DNA from: Salvator merianae
Taxonomy: Eukaryota; Chordata; Lepidosauria; Squamata; Teiidae
Reading direction: 5' to 3'
DNA: 64,000 nt
Assembly: GCA_003586115.2 (NCBI GenBank)
Contig: QVOM02000042.1
Span: 32,045,679 to 32,109,678 of the forward strand
This document shows, piece after piece, positions 23,600-33,699 of this stretch (positions within the stretch are counted from its first letter, which is position 1; each line of letters opens with the position of its first letter). The translations under genes were made by a program, and so were the position numbers. The notes under the pieces were generated by a model, which saw nothing but the letters and a program-made list of their open reading frames with translations, did no database searches and was not told the DNA's origin.

Positions 23600-24527
23600 C
23601 TCCAGAGGGCAAGCTGGAACTGGGCGAACAAAGGAGAGACTGAGGCAGAAGCATTATTGAAAGAGAAATGGTCAAGCTGTTACTATGTCAAGCCTTGTGA
23701 CATCTGCCAACGAACAGGAAACTGCTGTGTAAAAGTCCTCTGCAGCCCTTGCCAGTCATGGAGACAATTTTCTAAAGGGCATCACTAGACATTCTGGACC
23801 CTATTCAACCTGGAATGCCCTACATGAAGAAGTATGTGCCAAGGTGAGCAGAGCTGATAGCACTAGGCAAGACTGATACTAAGAAAGTCAGATAGACTTT
23901 CAGTAATGTTTCTGCAAAGATAGGGTGGCTTCTGGAGATTCTAACAACTACATGTCAGGAATTATGTAGAAGCTGAGGGAAAACATGGATAGAACACTTG
24001 CTGTCAATGTCCTATCACCATGAAACAAATAGTCTGGAGGAGAGGTTCCATGCGAATTTGGGGACCATAATTCACAAGTTTATTAATGAAAATACCAGGG
24101 ACTGGGATGTAGCTGTTGTTTGCCTACAGGGTGGTATTCTATCCCAGCCTGGGGTTCCCACCATATGAAGAGTATATGGGAGAAAAATCTTGGGTCCACT
24201 AGAACTGGTCCATGAGTGGGAAGGTGAACACTTAGCTACAGTGGAAAATGTTCTGTGTTTTGTGGATAGATATACAGAACACCCTGAAGGAATGCCTTCA
24301 GTTGGCCCACAAAAACCTGCAGGATGCACAGACACGACAGAAGGATGGAATGACAGCAAGGTCTGAGAAATTACTTTTCAGGAGGGGGACCAGCTCATGG
24401 TTATAAAACTGAGGCTGCCTGGCAAGATCCCTTTGAAGTCAAGGGAAGATTGGGAGTGGGGACCACACTGACTTTTCAGGAACTGCGTGCACACCCAAGG
24501 TGCACCATGTCAACTCCCTTAAGTCAT
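23600..24527 (+). pseudogene. Gypsy integrase remnant
   Basis: Integrase inserts retroelement DNA into the host genome. A Cys-rich zinc-finger segment (CDICQRTG) is readable near 23695. Later segments carry the 'ayreVP.stGfsPyeLvyG'-like wording and the 'lqlahknLqdAq' helix in pieces across frames. The C-terminal VHHVNSLK is near 24500. Multiple frameshifts and stops make it a pseudogene. The minus-strand frame at 24072-24359 is its shadow. Confidence 0.75.
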
Positions 24528-24800
24528 GCTTTGATTGGAGAATAGGGGCAGTGCTAACACAGCTGGGTCTAGTGGATGCTCGCCATCTGGTAGTCTTTCT
24601 GAACAAAAGGTTGACAGATTACAGAGTGCTTCTGGAACAACCTGGAGATGGGATGCTATGCCACTGTGTATGCACTCAAGAAGTTTGTGAGGCAGAGCCT
24701 TGCACTGCAAGAATGTGTCTTTGAGATCCAGCACAGAAGGGAGAAGACAAACATCATGGCAGATGCTCTCTCACTAGGGCCTTATGAAGACTTTTGAAAT
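24528..24800 (+). pseudogene. Gypsy RNase H remnant, downstream of integrase
   Basis: RNase H removes the RNA strand during reverse transcription. IGAVLTQLG, VVFLNKRLTD and, in shifted frames, CVYALKKFV, FEIQHRR and MADALSLG follow the usual order of Gypsy RNase H. It starts within a few bases of the integrase end and runs towards the 3' LTR. In intact elements it precedes integrase. Confidence 0.75.
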
Positions 24801-24906
24801 CCAATGGTCTCTTGTAAGGGGATTGGGTATTCACTTCATGGGTGATGTGTTTAAAGGTTGAATTGCTTAACTGCATTGTTATCCTAGGAACACTTGTTCG
24901 TTTCAG

Positions 24907-25245
24907 TGTAGGGTATAGTGACCCTGGGTTTTGTTTAAGTAGGGGGTTAACTCCAACATCCTAGGAGATTTCGGGCAAATAAACCTGGGTGAGACCACTG
25001 ATTGGCTCTGGTGCTCACATGGATGCTAGCCAATGGGAAGTTGATGGACAGAGTTAGCCAGAGGTCCTCTGAAAAGATAACGGAGAAAGTAGAGTATTAA
25101 ACAGGAGGGCATGTAATGAGGCAGGCCGAGACTCTGCTCTAGATCAGAGCTAGAGAGGTTCCATGTAAAGTAGACAGGTTGCTCTGAAGGGGAAAGAAAC
25201 TTCCCAGGAAAATATTGTAAACAAATAGTGACCATCTAGTTAGCT
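24907..25245 (+). repeat. 3' LTR of the Gypsy element (approximate ends)
   Basis: Partner of the 5' LTR at 22819-23150. It starts at tgtagggta. The end is placed near the last block of similarity (accatctag). A perfect 11-bp inverted repeat (aaccaggtttt, loop gtgtt) lies just beyond at 25248-25274. Confidence 0.75.
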
Positions 25246-25247
25246 GC

Positions 25248-25274
25248 AACCAGGTTTTGTGTTAAAACCTGGTT
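25248..25274. repeat. Perfect 11-bp-arm hairpin after the 3' LTR
   Basis: The arms aaccaggtttt at 25248-25258 and its reverse complement at 25264-25274 are separated by gtgtt. The function is unknown. It may be part of the LTR end or of the host flank. Confidence 0.85.
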
Positions 25275-25349
25275 AAAAGGGTTCCAGGTTGTGGGATGGA
25301 GCCTGGCAACTTAACTGGGAAACTTTACTATCTACTATTTTTGAATAAT

Positions 25350-25506
25350 GGAGCCCTTGAGACCCCACAGACCCCCTCCTCAAGAAAGCAGGGCATTTAG
25401 ATCTCCAGATAAGGGGTTGGTGGCAATGGAGCCCTTGGCATTCCTCAGATCCCTTTCTCAGAAAGGCAGGGAGATTCAATCTCCAGATAGGGGTTTTGGT
25501 GGCAGT
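25350..25506. repeat. Two-copy 78-bp tandem duplication
   Basis: The unit starting tggagcccttg at about 25350 recurs at about 25428. Both copies contain cagat.cc, tctccagata and ggtggca blocks. Diverged by eye. Confidence 0.85.
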
Positions 25507-25509
25507 GCT

Positions 25510-26711
25510 GGTAACAGCTGTTGTGTCTGAACAGAGGCCAATTGCTTGGCAAGTCCAGACACTGCCCTCTGCCAGAAATTAACTGCACAGTCCCTTCTTG
25601 CCACCCACTCTAAGACCTTTCACCATCACCATCGCCATCCATGGTTTACAGGCAGTTACCAGACAAAACACAGATTACTAAACACAATACAAGAAATTAT
25701 TAAATAGGATACAAAAGCAAAATTCAATAATCATATATAAATAGATAATATAAACATTATATGTTTACATTTAAATGTAAACTCCAAACAAAAATAAATT
25801 TATCAAGCACACAAATATTAAGCACAGCTGTTCTGTGCAGCAAAGCACTGGGCAGCTTTCAGGCCCAGTAACAGGCAATCCTTTTGCACAGAGGTGTTTA
25901 TCTGTATGAGAGTAGGTAGGAATCACTAACAAATAATGCAGCTAGACAGTCATCTTTTGGATTTGGATTCCTATATGAAGCAGGAGGCTGGATTAGTAGA
26001 GAACTGGATTATAAAAATTAAATAACATTTTCCAATTTCTATGATTTTATTATTCACAAATGCTCAATTGTATTGGCAGCCTACTTTTTTGTTGCAGTGG
26101 GACTATCATATCCACACAGAGCATGTATAACTTTATGTGCCTATAGAGAGCTAGAATATCAAACAAACCTTCTCCCCAGCAAATTTCCATCTTTACAAAT
26201 TATTATCATTATGAAGAGAAAAGCAATACTGTAGTCCTTGTGCTATGATTAGATGAATTGAACATAGCACAAATGTTAAGGGTGTAAACATATGTGTATC
26301 CACTTGGGAATAATTCTCAATTTGTGTGATTTATTTCTGAGTGAATTGACCCGCCCTTCCTGCCTGAAAATTAAGTAGTAACAGTTTCCCTGCTATGAAA
26401 GAAATGAGTGGGAAAAATGTTATTTTAATGCATATTTCTGCCATGCTGTCAGTTAATAATGATCTGACAGTCTAATCTAAACACTGGATATCAACACACA
26501 TTCAGGACTGCAAGCTAAAAAACAAAACAAAAACCAAACTATTATAGATTTACAATTGCACTTTTTAAGAAACTGAGTTTGTAAGGCAAATGATTCCCCT
26601 TTTTGCATGGGGCCTTAATTCATTTTAAGGGCCCATGTATTAAGCATTCAGGTTTCATAGATCTGCATTTTAATGAGATCTATGAGACCATGCCCCCTGC
26701 TGGTCCACTTT
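25510..26711. other. No recognisable feature
   Basis: AT-rich DNA with no supported gene or repeat. Confidence 0.45.
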
Positions 26712-26894
26712 GTCTGCATTAGGGGTGTGCACGAAGGTATTTTTCGGATTTCGCTTCGCAACGAAACGAAGCCGGGGAAAAAAAAATTCATGCGAAGACC
26801 ACCTCGCCGAAAAATGCCAGCTTCGCTTCGTTCCAAAGCTTTTCGGCCATGGCTTCAATGCCAGCCACTCCAGCCCACCGTTTCTGTACCCATC

Positions 26895-26947
26895 CACCCT
26901 TAAAGATATGGTGTGGCAGTTCATATCTTTAAGGGTGAACGGGCACA
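26895..26947. repeat. Perfect 16-bp inverted repeat inside the hAT element
   Basis: Arms 26895-26910 (cacccttaaagatatg) and 26932-26947 are exact reverse complements with a 21-base loop. Confidence 0.95.
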
Positions 26948-26991
26948 GAGGCGGCAGGCTGGGCAATTGCTGCCAATGAAGCCATGTGCCA

Positions 26992-27145
26992 CCCCTACAC
27001 CCCGCACCCCCCCACACACACATAAATAAAAGAAAAAGAAAAAGAAAAGCCCCTACACCCCCCACACACAAATAAAAAAGAAAAGCCCCTACATCCCCCC
27101 CCCAACACGCAAGTAAATAAAAAAAGTAAAAAAGTAAAGTAAAAA
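26992..27145. repeat. Three-copy minisatellite inside the hAT element
   Basis: Units start cccctaca at 26992, 27050 and 27086. Each has a C-rich part (with cacacac) followed by an A-rich part (aataaaa, gaaaag). Unit lengths are unequal (58, 36 and ~60). Confidence 0.85.
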
Positions 27146-27639
27146 ATTTAAACCTTACCTTTCGTAGAATTGCGGCGTGCACGTCCTTTTCCAGCGCTCC
27201 GGCTCGTCTTTCTCCCCCTCCCATCACAGAAGCCTCTATTGGATGCCTGTTTCCCTGGCAGCAGGGAAGTGAGGCATCCAATAGGCTGGTGTAGCAGTCA
27301 GTCAAATATACTGACCAACTGCTGCACCAGCACAGCAGAGCCAGTAGAAATTCTACTTTCTCCACGTTGGAGGAAGTAGAACTTTTACTAGCAGCGAAGG
27401 CAGCGAAAGCACCGAAGAGAAGGTAAGGTTTTCGCCATTCGCGTTCGTGGGGAGGGAGGATTTCGCTTTCTACACGAAAACAGCAGAAACGCTGTTTTCG
27501 CTACGAAAAGCGAAGGTGGCGAAAATTTTCGCCCATCCCTAGTCTGCATTAGATGGACTATGAAACCAAACAAGAAGGCCTTGCTTGCTATCACTGGAAG
27601 ATTTGTCTACCAGCGGAATCAGTGACCCTGTTCCAGAAT

Positions 27640-27880
27640 ATGGGAGGCAAGCATAAGGCACGACTCTTGTGTTTGGGAATACCAGAGGACACATGTCAGT
27701 GGTGCACCATAGCGCATCTCCAAAATGCATCCCTCAGAAGCCCCAAGGTTAGGAACTTTTGTTCCTCACTCTCAAAAGCATGGAATGCAGCTGTGAAGCT
27801 CACACAAACTTCAAGACCACAGCATGGATTGGTCTGGACCAGTGTCATCATGCAGATGGTAATGATCCCATTCATATCTT
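27640..27880 (+). mobile_element. Dispersed DNA-element family A, internal fragment
   Basis: Shares ordered wording with 31950-32170 and 41580-41800: a 'gtgcacca.a..gca' start, then 'aagc.cc', then an 'agc.tgga.tg/ggactgg.ct.ga.cagtg.catcatgca.atgg' end. The family is defined by comparison within the window. Confidence 0.5.
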
Positions 27881-29566
27881 CCTGTGTTTGAGTCTCTTAC
27901 CTCTGCAAATTACACCATTTCATTTTGTAGTACCCTTTCTGTCTTCCATGAGATGCCTGTTTCTGTGTGTGTGCCTATGCATTATCTCCACCTGATGGAA
28001 AAGGTGCCTGATAACATGTCTTTTGCCACCACATTTCCATCTTCTGGAGATCGTACTACCTCATTGTCCCATACAATTGAAAACTTTGGAGGGCGTGATT
28101 TTGCTGCCCTCAAAGGAGGTGCCACAGTTGCCATTGAAAATGATGCCTCATGTTCAACAGTGGAGGCAAGGAGCTGTCATTTCCAATGGCAATAATGGTT
28201 CTTCTTCCACACACCCATTACAAAGTTGCATCACTTTTGAAGTGGAGACACAGCCCTCATCTGTTCCTATGTATTTGTTTAGGTGACCATGTTTAATCTG
28301 TTTCAACATTTGTGACCTTCAGTTGTGTAAATGTCAGGAGAGAACATCATCTGAATCTAAAAAAGAAAATGAGCTGGAATCCAGAATATTTTGTTGAATT
28401 TCAGTCTGGAGTGCTGCAATGTCCATCAGAAAGGAAGGTTTCACTTGCACATGGAGTTGCAACAAGTCAAGCAATGTGCTCTTGGCAAGGACTGGCTACA
28501 TAGACCAAGCACAATAAACTGCACAGAGACATTGAAAAATGTCCTATTAGAAGATAATTGTACAAAGCTTCCTTATCTTAGCTAAAACCTGCATGGATTT
28601 CCATGCAGTAACCAGGACATGAGCCCAAACTGTAAGCAATTTGTACTCATCCTAGGCACAGCTTGAGAATTTGCCTTCCCCACCAAAGCCTTAAGTTCAC
28701 CATTTTACTTCTCAAGAATAATATTTTATTTCATTGAAACTGTAGCCATTGCACTTCTTCTGAAGTCTTGTTCACTACCCATATCTTGACTTTGCCTTGA
28801 AATCACATTTTCTCTGTATTGCGCTAAGCTGGCCATCTCATGTACAGGTCAGTTAGATTCAAGCTATCAGAACACTTTTTTATGGCCACCATTCATTGTG
28901 AAATCTTACCAGAATTCAAAGACGTAGCCATGATAGGATGTTTCTGCAAGGGCCCTTAATCAGAATGTTAATGCATATCTATGTTATTGTAAGTAACACC
29001 CTGGGAAATATTAATCAGAGAAATAACTTTCCCAAACACAAAACCATGAAAGGGTAAAAAAATTTAACACAGGTTTTAAAAATGCAAAATCACGCATAAT
29101 AAGCCATAAAGCAAGAACTAAACAGCATAAAAACTAATCAGATAAAAGATTCTTCAAAAACTAAATGAAAAAAATATTACAAATACAGAAAAGAAAAGAA
29201 AAAACTTAAGTGTAATATCAAACTTCCCAGCGTTTCACTGTAAAAATTAGCCTTGCATTCACTTAAGTTTTAACTATGCTGCAAAGTCTTAGCAAAGTTT
29301 TTCCCATTAATAAAAAGTCAAATAAAAACATAGAAAAGACATAAAACCTAATCCTAGTCACTACCACCTCAAAAATCTCAGAAAATATTCACAATAATAT
29401 TTCTTTCACCCTTCCAGTGTGGAAATTTATATCGCTGTCCAAGGAAGCACACACACACAGGTTCTCTAGAAAAGGTCTTCCAAAATGCAAATAGATGAAG
29501 TTTTAAACTGCAAAATATGTCACAAGCCTTTTCAGTCATAGAAACAAAATTTCTTTTAAAAGTCTC
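27881..29566. other. No supported gene
   Basis: Moderate- to low-GC DNA. Overlapping frames at 27884-28585 have no recognisable domain and no shared codon pattern. No repeat ends were found. Confidence 0.4.
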
Positions 29567-29569
29567 AAG

Positions 29570-30756
29570 GGCTGCGTTCCGACACGGCATTTAATCAGTT
29601 TACAGGCTGTCTTCAGTTCCCGCTGGCCCAACATGATCTTGCTGTTTCATAGTTTTTCAGGACTAAATTGGCGAAAGCCGGACTACTTTGTATTCGGATT
29701 TAATGAGTTCTCAAGCCATTCCAGATTGCTAGTCTGCTTTAATTTGCGATATGAGAACGGGGAAGCAGACTATTTGGGAGGGACCGTACTTTTTTGGCGG
29801 CATGCAGACGGAGGGCTTCCCATTTCATGCCATCCAATGACAGACTTTGTGGGTGGACAGGAAGCACAGTAGTTTCTTCTGCCGCCATTATCCCCTTCCG
29901 TTGCTGACAGGAGAAAAGAAAACCGTCCTGCTTTTTACTTCGCTAAGCTGCAGTCGTTTTTCTTTCTTTAACCCCCAATCGATACTGCCAGCGAGGAATT
30001 AAAGACTTTCTCCACTTCCAACTGCGGATTAAACCAAAAAAGAAACTGGTCTGTTTGGGTTTGCAGTCCTCTTGCCCCAACAAAGAACCCACTCAAGATC
30101 GGTTTTACCATCAGCAGCACACAGCTACACAGTGGGGACACATGCCGCTGTGGATGTCTTGGGGGGAGAGAGTCCATTTGCTGGCCATGAACTGCACTAT
30201 CACAATAATAGAACCCCCCTCTGCATTCCCTCCCCACGTTTCCCCTTCTTCACGGACCTCTCCCTGCTTTTGCGCTATTTTTAAATTGCGCAATTGCGCA
30301 AAAGTGCACTTGCAAGGGAAGAAATCACCATCTGCCCTTTAAGAAGCTTAATTGTGCAGTACACATTGTTTTAAAGTTCTGCTTGTATTGATAGAGGCTG
30401 TAGGGGGGAGAAGGAGCAAATGGCAAATGATTAGTAACGCTGCCAAGTGAATCCATGTTCTGAGACAGCAACGGGGACATACACAGAGCGGAGCTTGACT
30501 TTTCTGCCCTTGTGACATCAAGATTTGAATGTTGGGACTTCAGCCAATCACTGACTGCACAGGGAGGAGAATTTGATGAGGAGTGGAGGCAGAAAAGGTA
30601 CTGTTTCTCCATGCCAAACACAGGAAACTTCAGTGTGAGAATGAGCAAGTACGAATTGAGTCCGTATTAAAATGTAACTGTGGGAATGATCAGAAGACAA
30701 ATTCAGTCCTTGTACTCATCTGATACGGATTAAATTTACGATGTAGGACCATGGCC
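29570..30756. mobile_element. Non-autonomous Harbinger-like DNA element, copy 2 (1187 bp)
   Basis: Same element as 21259-22442, in the same orientation and full length. The ends are GGCTGCGTTCCGACACGGCA and, inverted, GGCCATGGTCCTACATCGTA. The flanking 3-bp duplication is AAG at 29567-29569 and 30757-30759. Many CpG sites of copy 1 are TG or CA here, so this copy looks older. Both copies have an open frame of 79 codons at the same place (29633-29872 here), but most differences change the amino acid, which fits neutral decay. No transposase ORF. Confidence 0.8.
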
Positions 30757-30759
30757 AAG

Positions 30760-31949
30760 GTTTCAAGCAAAGAAAATATGTTTAAAAGCCCAAGCAGCTT
30801 CTCTGCTCTCCACAGCAAATGTCTTTTTAGCTGGAAGAAGTAGCACATTACAGTTGCAGTTTGCAGACTAAAACAACTGCTGCTTGTTATGTTGAAGGCT
30901 TGCTTCCAGTATCCTTAATCTCTTACTATGGAACAGAGAGGGTGAATGAAAGACCACATCCTTACCTGCATGCTACGAAATGACTATTTTTATGCTTTTT
31001 CCAAACAAAAGAAACTCTGATATCAGACTAGACCCTCCTAGAAAGGTGTGTCAAAAAGAAACTCAATACATCCCTATGGAATCCCCAAAAGTATTGAAGC
31101 CACATTTTCTGTGTACATGCTTATGCAAATGAAGTGTCTGGTGACATTAATACCAATCAGAGTTTATCAGTACTTTATTGGCATTCCTTGATATCGTTTA
31201 ATTTTTTCTGGGCAAAGCCAAACAAAACAAATCAAATCAAAACAAACCAAAAAATGAAATCAAATAATGATTTTGCTTCAGTGGGAAAAGAAATCCCCAA
31301 AAAATAGTTAATTAAAGTTGCTTTCTGTAATTTCATGTTCCAGAGATCAGCATCATTTTTGGTAACTCTTGCTGACTTTTAAAACTAAGCCTTCAATGTT
31401 TGTTTTTTTCAAATTACTTCAAGGAAACCACAACTTGTAACAGAAACCTAAGCTATTCAGATGCTTTCAGTCAGGCTGTTAGTTAATTATCACCATTGAT
31501 ATCCTTTTTGTTTCCTTTTCCTGTGTTCATCCTCTCCAACTAGCAAGGAGAAGGAAGAACCCCACTTTTCCAGCTATACTTTTAAATTAAAACTTTCAAA
31601 ATGGAGACACTTTTGCTCAGTTTCACACAGTGACTTCCTACAATTTCTGGTCTGTCGCCACGTGTGCAACTTATATAGCCAATTTAAGTCAATTCCCGTA
31701 TACAGGCCTTTCTCCAAAGTCAGTTCCCTTTCTCCTGATCTAAATGCTTTTCCTAAAAGTCATAGTTATAAGCATGTTTGGTAACAATATGGTCAAGCTT
31801 CCTGCTGGAATGCACCATCTGCTTTACAAGAAGCGTGATCCTGTTCAGGGAGGCTGCGATCAGGATCACTAGTAGTCACATTTAATCATGATTCCCAGGT
31901 AGTCCAGCAGGGCCCAGTCCCAAGCAAGGAGGCAACCTATACAGAAGCA
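30760..31949. other. No recognisable feature
   Basis: AT-rich DNA with A-rich stretches near 31210-31270. Nothing assignable. Confidence 0.45.
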
Positions 31950-32170
31950 TGCACCCATGTTTGGGACTATGGAGGGTTGATTTCAGCAGTGCACCAAAGT
32001 GCACCTCGAAACACCACCCCCAGAAGCTCCCATGTCCCTAGCCCTTGGAGGCCTTCATGTCCAGTCTTGAAGCACACATGTTCTTCAAGGCTATGGAGAC
32101 ACAGCATGGACTGGCCTGGAGCAGTGCCATCATGCAAATGGCACCAATCCCCCCCATGCCTTCCCTTGTT
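31950..32170 (+). mobile_element. Dispersed DNA-element family A, internal fragment
   Basis: Aligns with 27640-27880 (cagcatggactggcctgga, then tgccatcatgcaaatgg). The fragment may start as early as 31850. No ends seen. Confidence 0.5.
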
Positions 32171-32429
32171 GGGAATTGATGGGCCTGGCTGTTCCCGGAT
32201 CCACTGATTCTGAACAAGGACAGATAAATTCATGAAGATCCTTAGTCTGCATCAGTAAACCAGGCAGTCTAATAGCACCTCAGAGACTAACAAAGACAAA
32301 GTAGTATTGTTACTGCCTCAAGGACTGGATTGTATGCAAAGATCAATCCACAAGGATTGAAACGTAAATTGTAGTATGGATTAGGATCCCAATGGGTGCT
32401 GTAGCTTTAACATCTTTCCCTTCACTGTG

Positions 32430-32497
32430 TGAGACAGGATGCTGGACTAGGTGGGTTGTGGCCTGATCCAGCAGGGCTCCACTTATGTTCTTATGTA
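32430..32497 (+). mobile_element. CR1/L3-type LINE 3' terminus
   Basis: The block gacaggatgctggactagg, then cctgatccagcagggctcc, then cttatgttcttatgt is a characteristic end of reptile CR1/L3 LINEs. Upstream, 32265-32290 (agcacctcagagactaacaa) resembles another common lizard repeat. Confidence 0.8.
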
Positions 32498-32725
32498 CTG
32501 AAGTAATTGTTCAGATCAAGCTCTTGTATCTATATTCTAGGTGGTAGTGGGGAATCAATCTAGAATCAGAAACTTCATCTGTCAGCTGCCCTGTATCGGA
32601 ATAAGCAGCTATCCCCAAATGGAATGGATTGTTCCTGGCACAGAACAAGGCCATCCACATTGGGAAAGTCAGTTCCATGCCAGCCCTTGTGTCTACTCTA
32701 AATCTCATGACAGCTTGAAGACAAC

Positions 32726-32728
<3 letters not shown>

Positions 32729-32761
<33 letters not shown>
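32729..32761. repeat. (TG)n microsatellite
   Basis: Uninterrupted TG run of about 16 units. The Cys/Val-rich frames here are artefacts of it. Confidence 0.98.
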
Positions 32762-32762
<1 letters not shown>

Positions 32763-32764
32763 AT

Positions 32765-33699
32765 CAAATGCTATGACAGCCAGGACTGAAGGTTCTCAGT
32801 CTTTGGAGCTCCCAGGGAGTCCATTTTGGACTGGACCAGGACACATTTTGGACACTGTACCCTGGTCTATGCTCCATCCTGTGTTTGCAGAGCATATTAG
32901 GAGAGGATAGATTTCCTTTAAACATCACCAGCTAACTGTCTACCATTCCATTCCAATTGACTGCAACATCTGTACACAAGAAGCTGTGCAGCTCCATTTG
33001 CTACTGCCTTCAATTACATCAGGACTTGCCTTCTGCTGCCAGAAGAACTGCTTCCTATGTTTGTTGCTTGCCCCACCTGGAGTAGAAGTTATGCTGCTGG
33101 AGATCCAGGATGGATCATCACAGGAAAAAGAAGTAGTTTGGTGGAGGGCTATTTAGCTGCTAGCTGGTCAGCAGGTTTCAGCCTTCTTTAGGTAGCAGCA
33201 GCCCCACCTTCAGCTCCCTTTGTAAATTTGCCCATCTTGCCTTTAGAGTAAAGCCAGCCAGCCTCCAGTTGCAACAACTGTAGCAGGATTAGCCAGTAGC
33301 TTGGGTGTGTAGACTAGTCTCAGTGTGGCTCAGTAGCAGTTCAAGCATATCAACAGTACTAGGACTCTTCCCTACAGCTTTCCTCACCTGTAGGTAACTA
33401 TTGCCCTAATTGTGTCGGATAATTTTTAGTGTTGAAGGGCACTCAGCTGATGGCAGACTCACAAGTCCCAAAGGAAATTGCTTCTTTGGAAAGCATCTTG
33501 AAAGACGTGAAAGCATCAAAGAAGAGCAAGGGGAGGTGTACTTTTGAATGCTTCAGCAGTCTGGGCTGGTCAGTAACAGAGGTTGGGTGGTTTGACCTGT
33601 GCTGAAGTAGGGATGATAGTGAGGGAGTGGCTATTTATGGGTGATGAGCAGACGGAGATATAGGTGGAAGGAGGACGTGCCGTTACAGTGGACAGGGGC
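32765..33699. other. No supported gene; may include the upstream part of the L2 element
   Basis: Moderate-GC sequence. The last part, from about 33540, may belong to the L2 that is clearly recognisable from 33700. Confidence 0.4.

Larger units (their letters stand above)
22819..25245 (+). mobile_element. Decayed Ty3/Gypsy LTR retrotransposon with two LTRs and abnormal pol order
   Basis: Two related ~330-bp sequences bound the element (5' LTR about 22819-23150, 3' LTR about 24907-25245). The interior is only ~1.75 kb where an intact Gypsy has 4-6 kb. Plus-strand frames, broken by stops and shifts, show integrase: the zinc-finger part (CDICQRTG near 23695), wording for a core near 24010-24200, and the C-terminal end VHHVNSLK near 24500. 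RNase H sequence follows directly (IGAVLTQLG near 24545, then IQHRR and MADALS near 24740-24770). Normal Gypsy pol order is protease, reverse transcriptase, RNase H, integrase, so RNase H downstream of integrase points to a recombined or template-switched copy. Gag, protease and most of reverse transcriptase are missing. It cannot encode a working product. Confidence 0.85.
26720..27541. mobile_element. Intact non-autonomous hAT element (822 bp) with 8-bp target duplication
   Basis: The ends are TAGGGGTGTGCACGAA and, inverted, TAGGGATGGGCGAAAA. The flanking gtctgcat at 26712-26719 and 27542-27549 is a perfect 8-bp duplication, the hAT hallmark. Both termini are dense in CGAA/TTCG motifs and resemble the element end at 900-1160. 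The interior holds a perfect 16-bp-arm hairpin (26895-26947) and a three-copy C-rich/A-rich minisatellite (26992-27145). The 231-codon minus-strand frame at 26670-27365 is unlikely to be a gene: it is low-complexity and runs past the element end. Confidence 0.93.

Noticed and set aside
26670..27365. 231-codon minus-strand ORF, the longest in the window
   Set aside because: It lies almost wholly inside the non-autonomous hAT element, runs past its left end, is rich in low-complexity Gly/Phe/Leu from the internal minisatellite, and shows no domain.
21322..29872. A 79-codon ORF open in both copies of the Harbinger-like element (21322-21561 and 29633-29872)
   Set aside because: About 29 of 79 residues differ and nearly all nucleotide differences change the amino acid, as expected for neutral decay. 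No transposase or binding-domain motif is visible.
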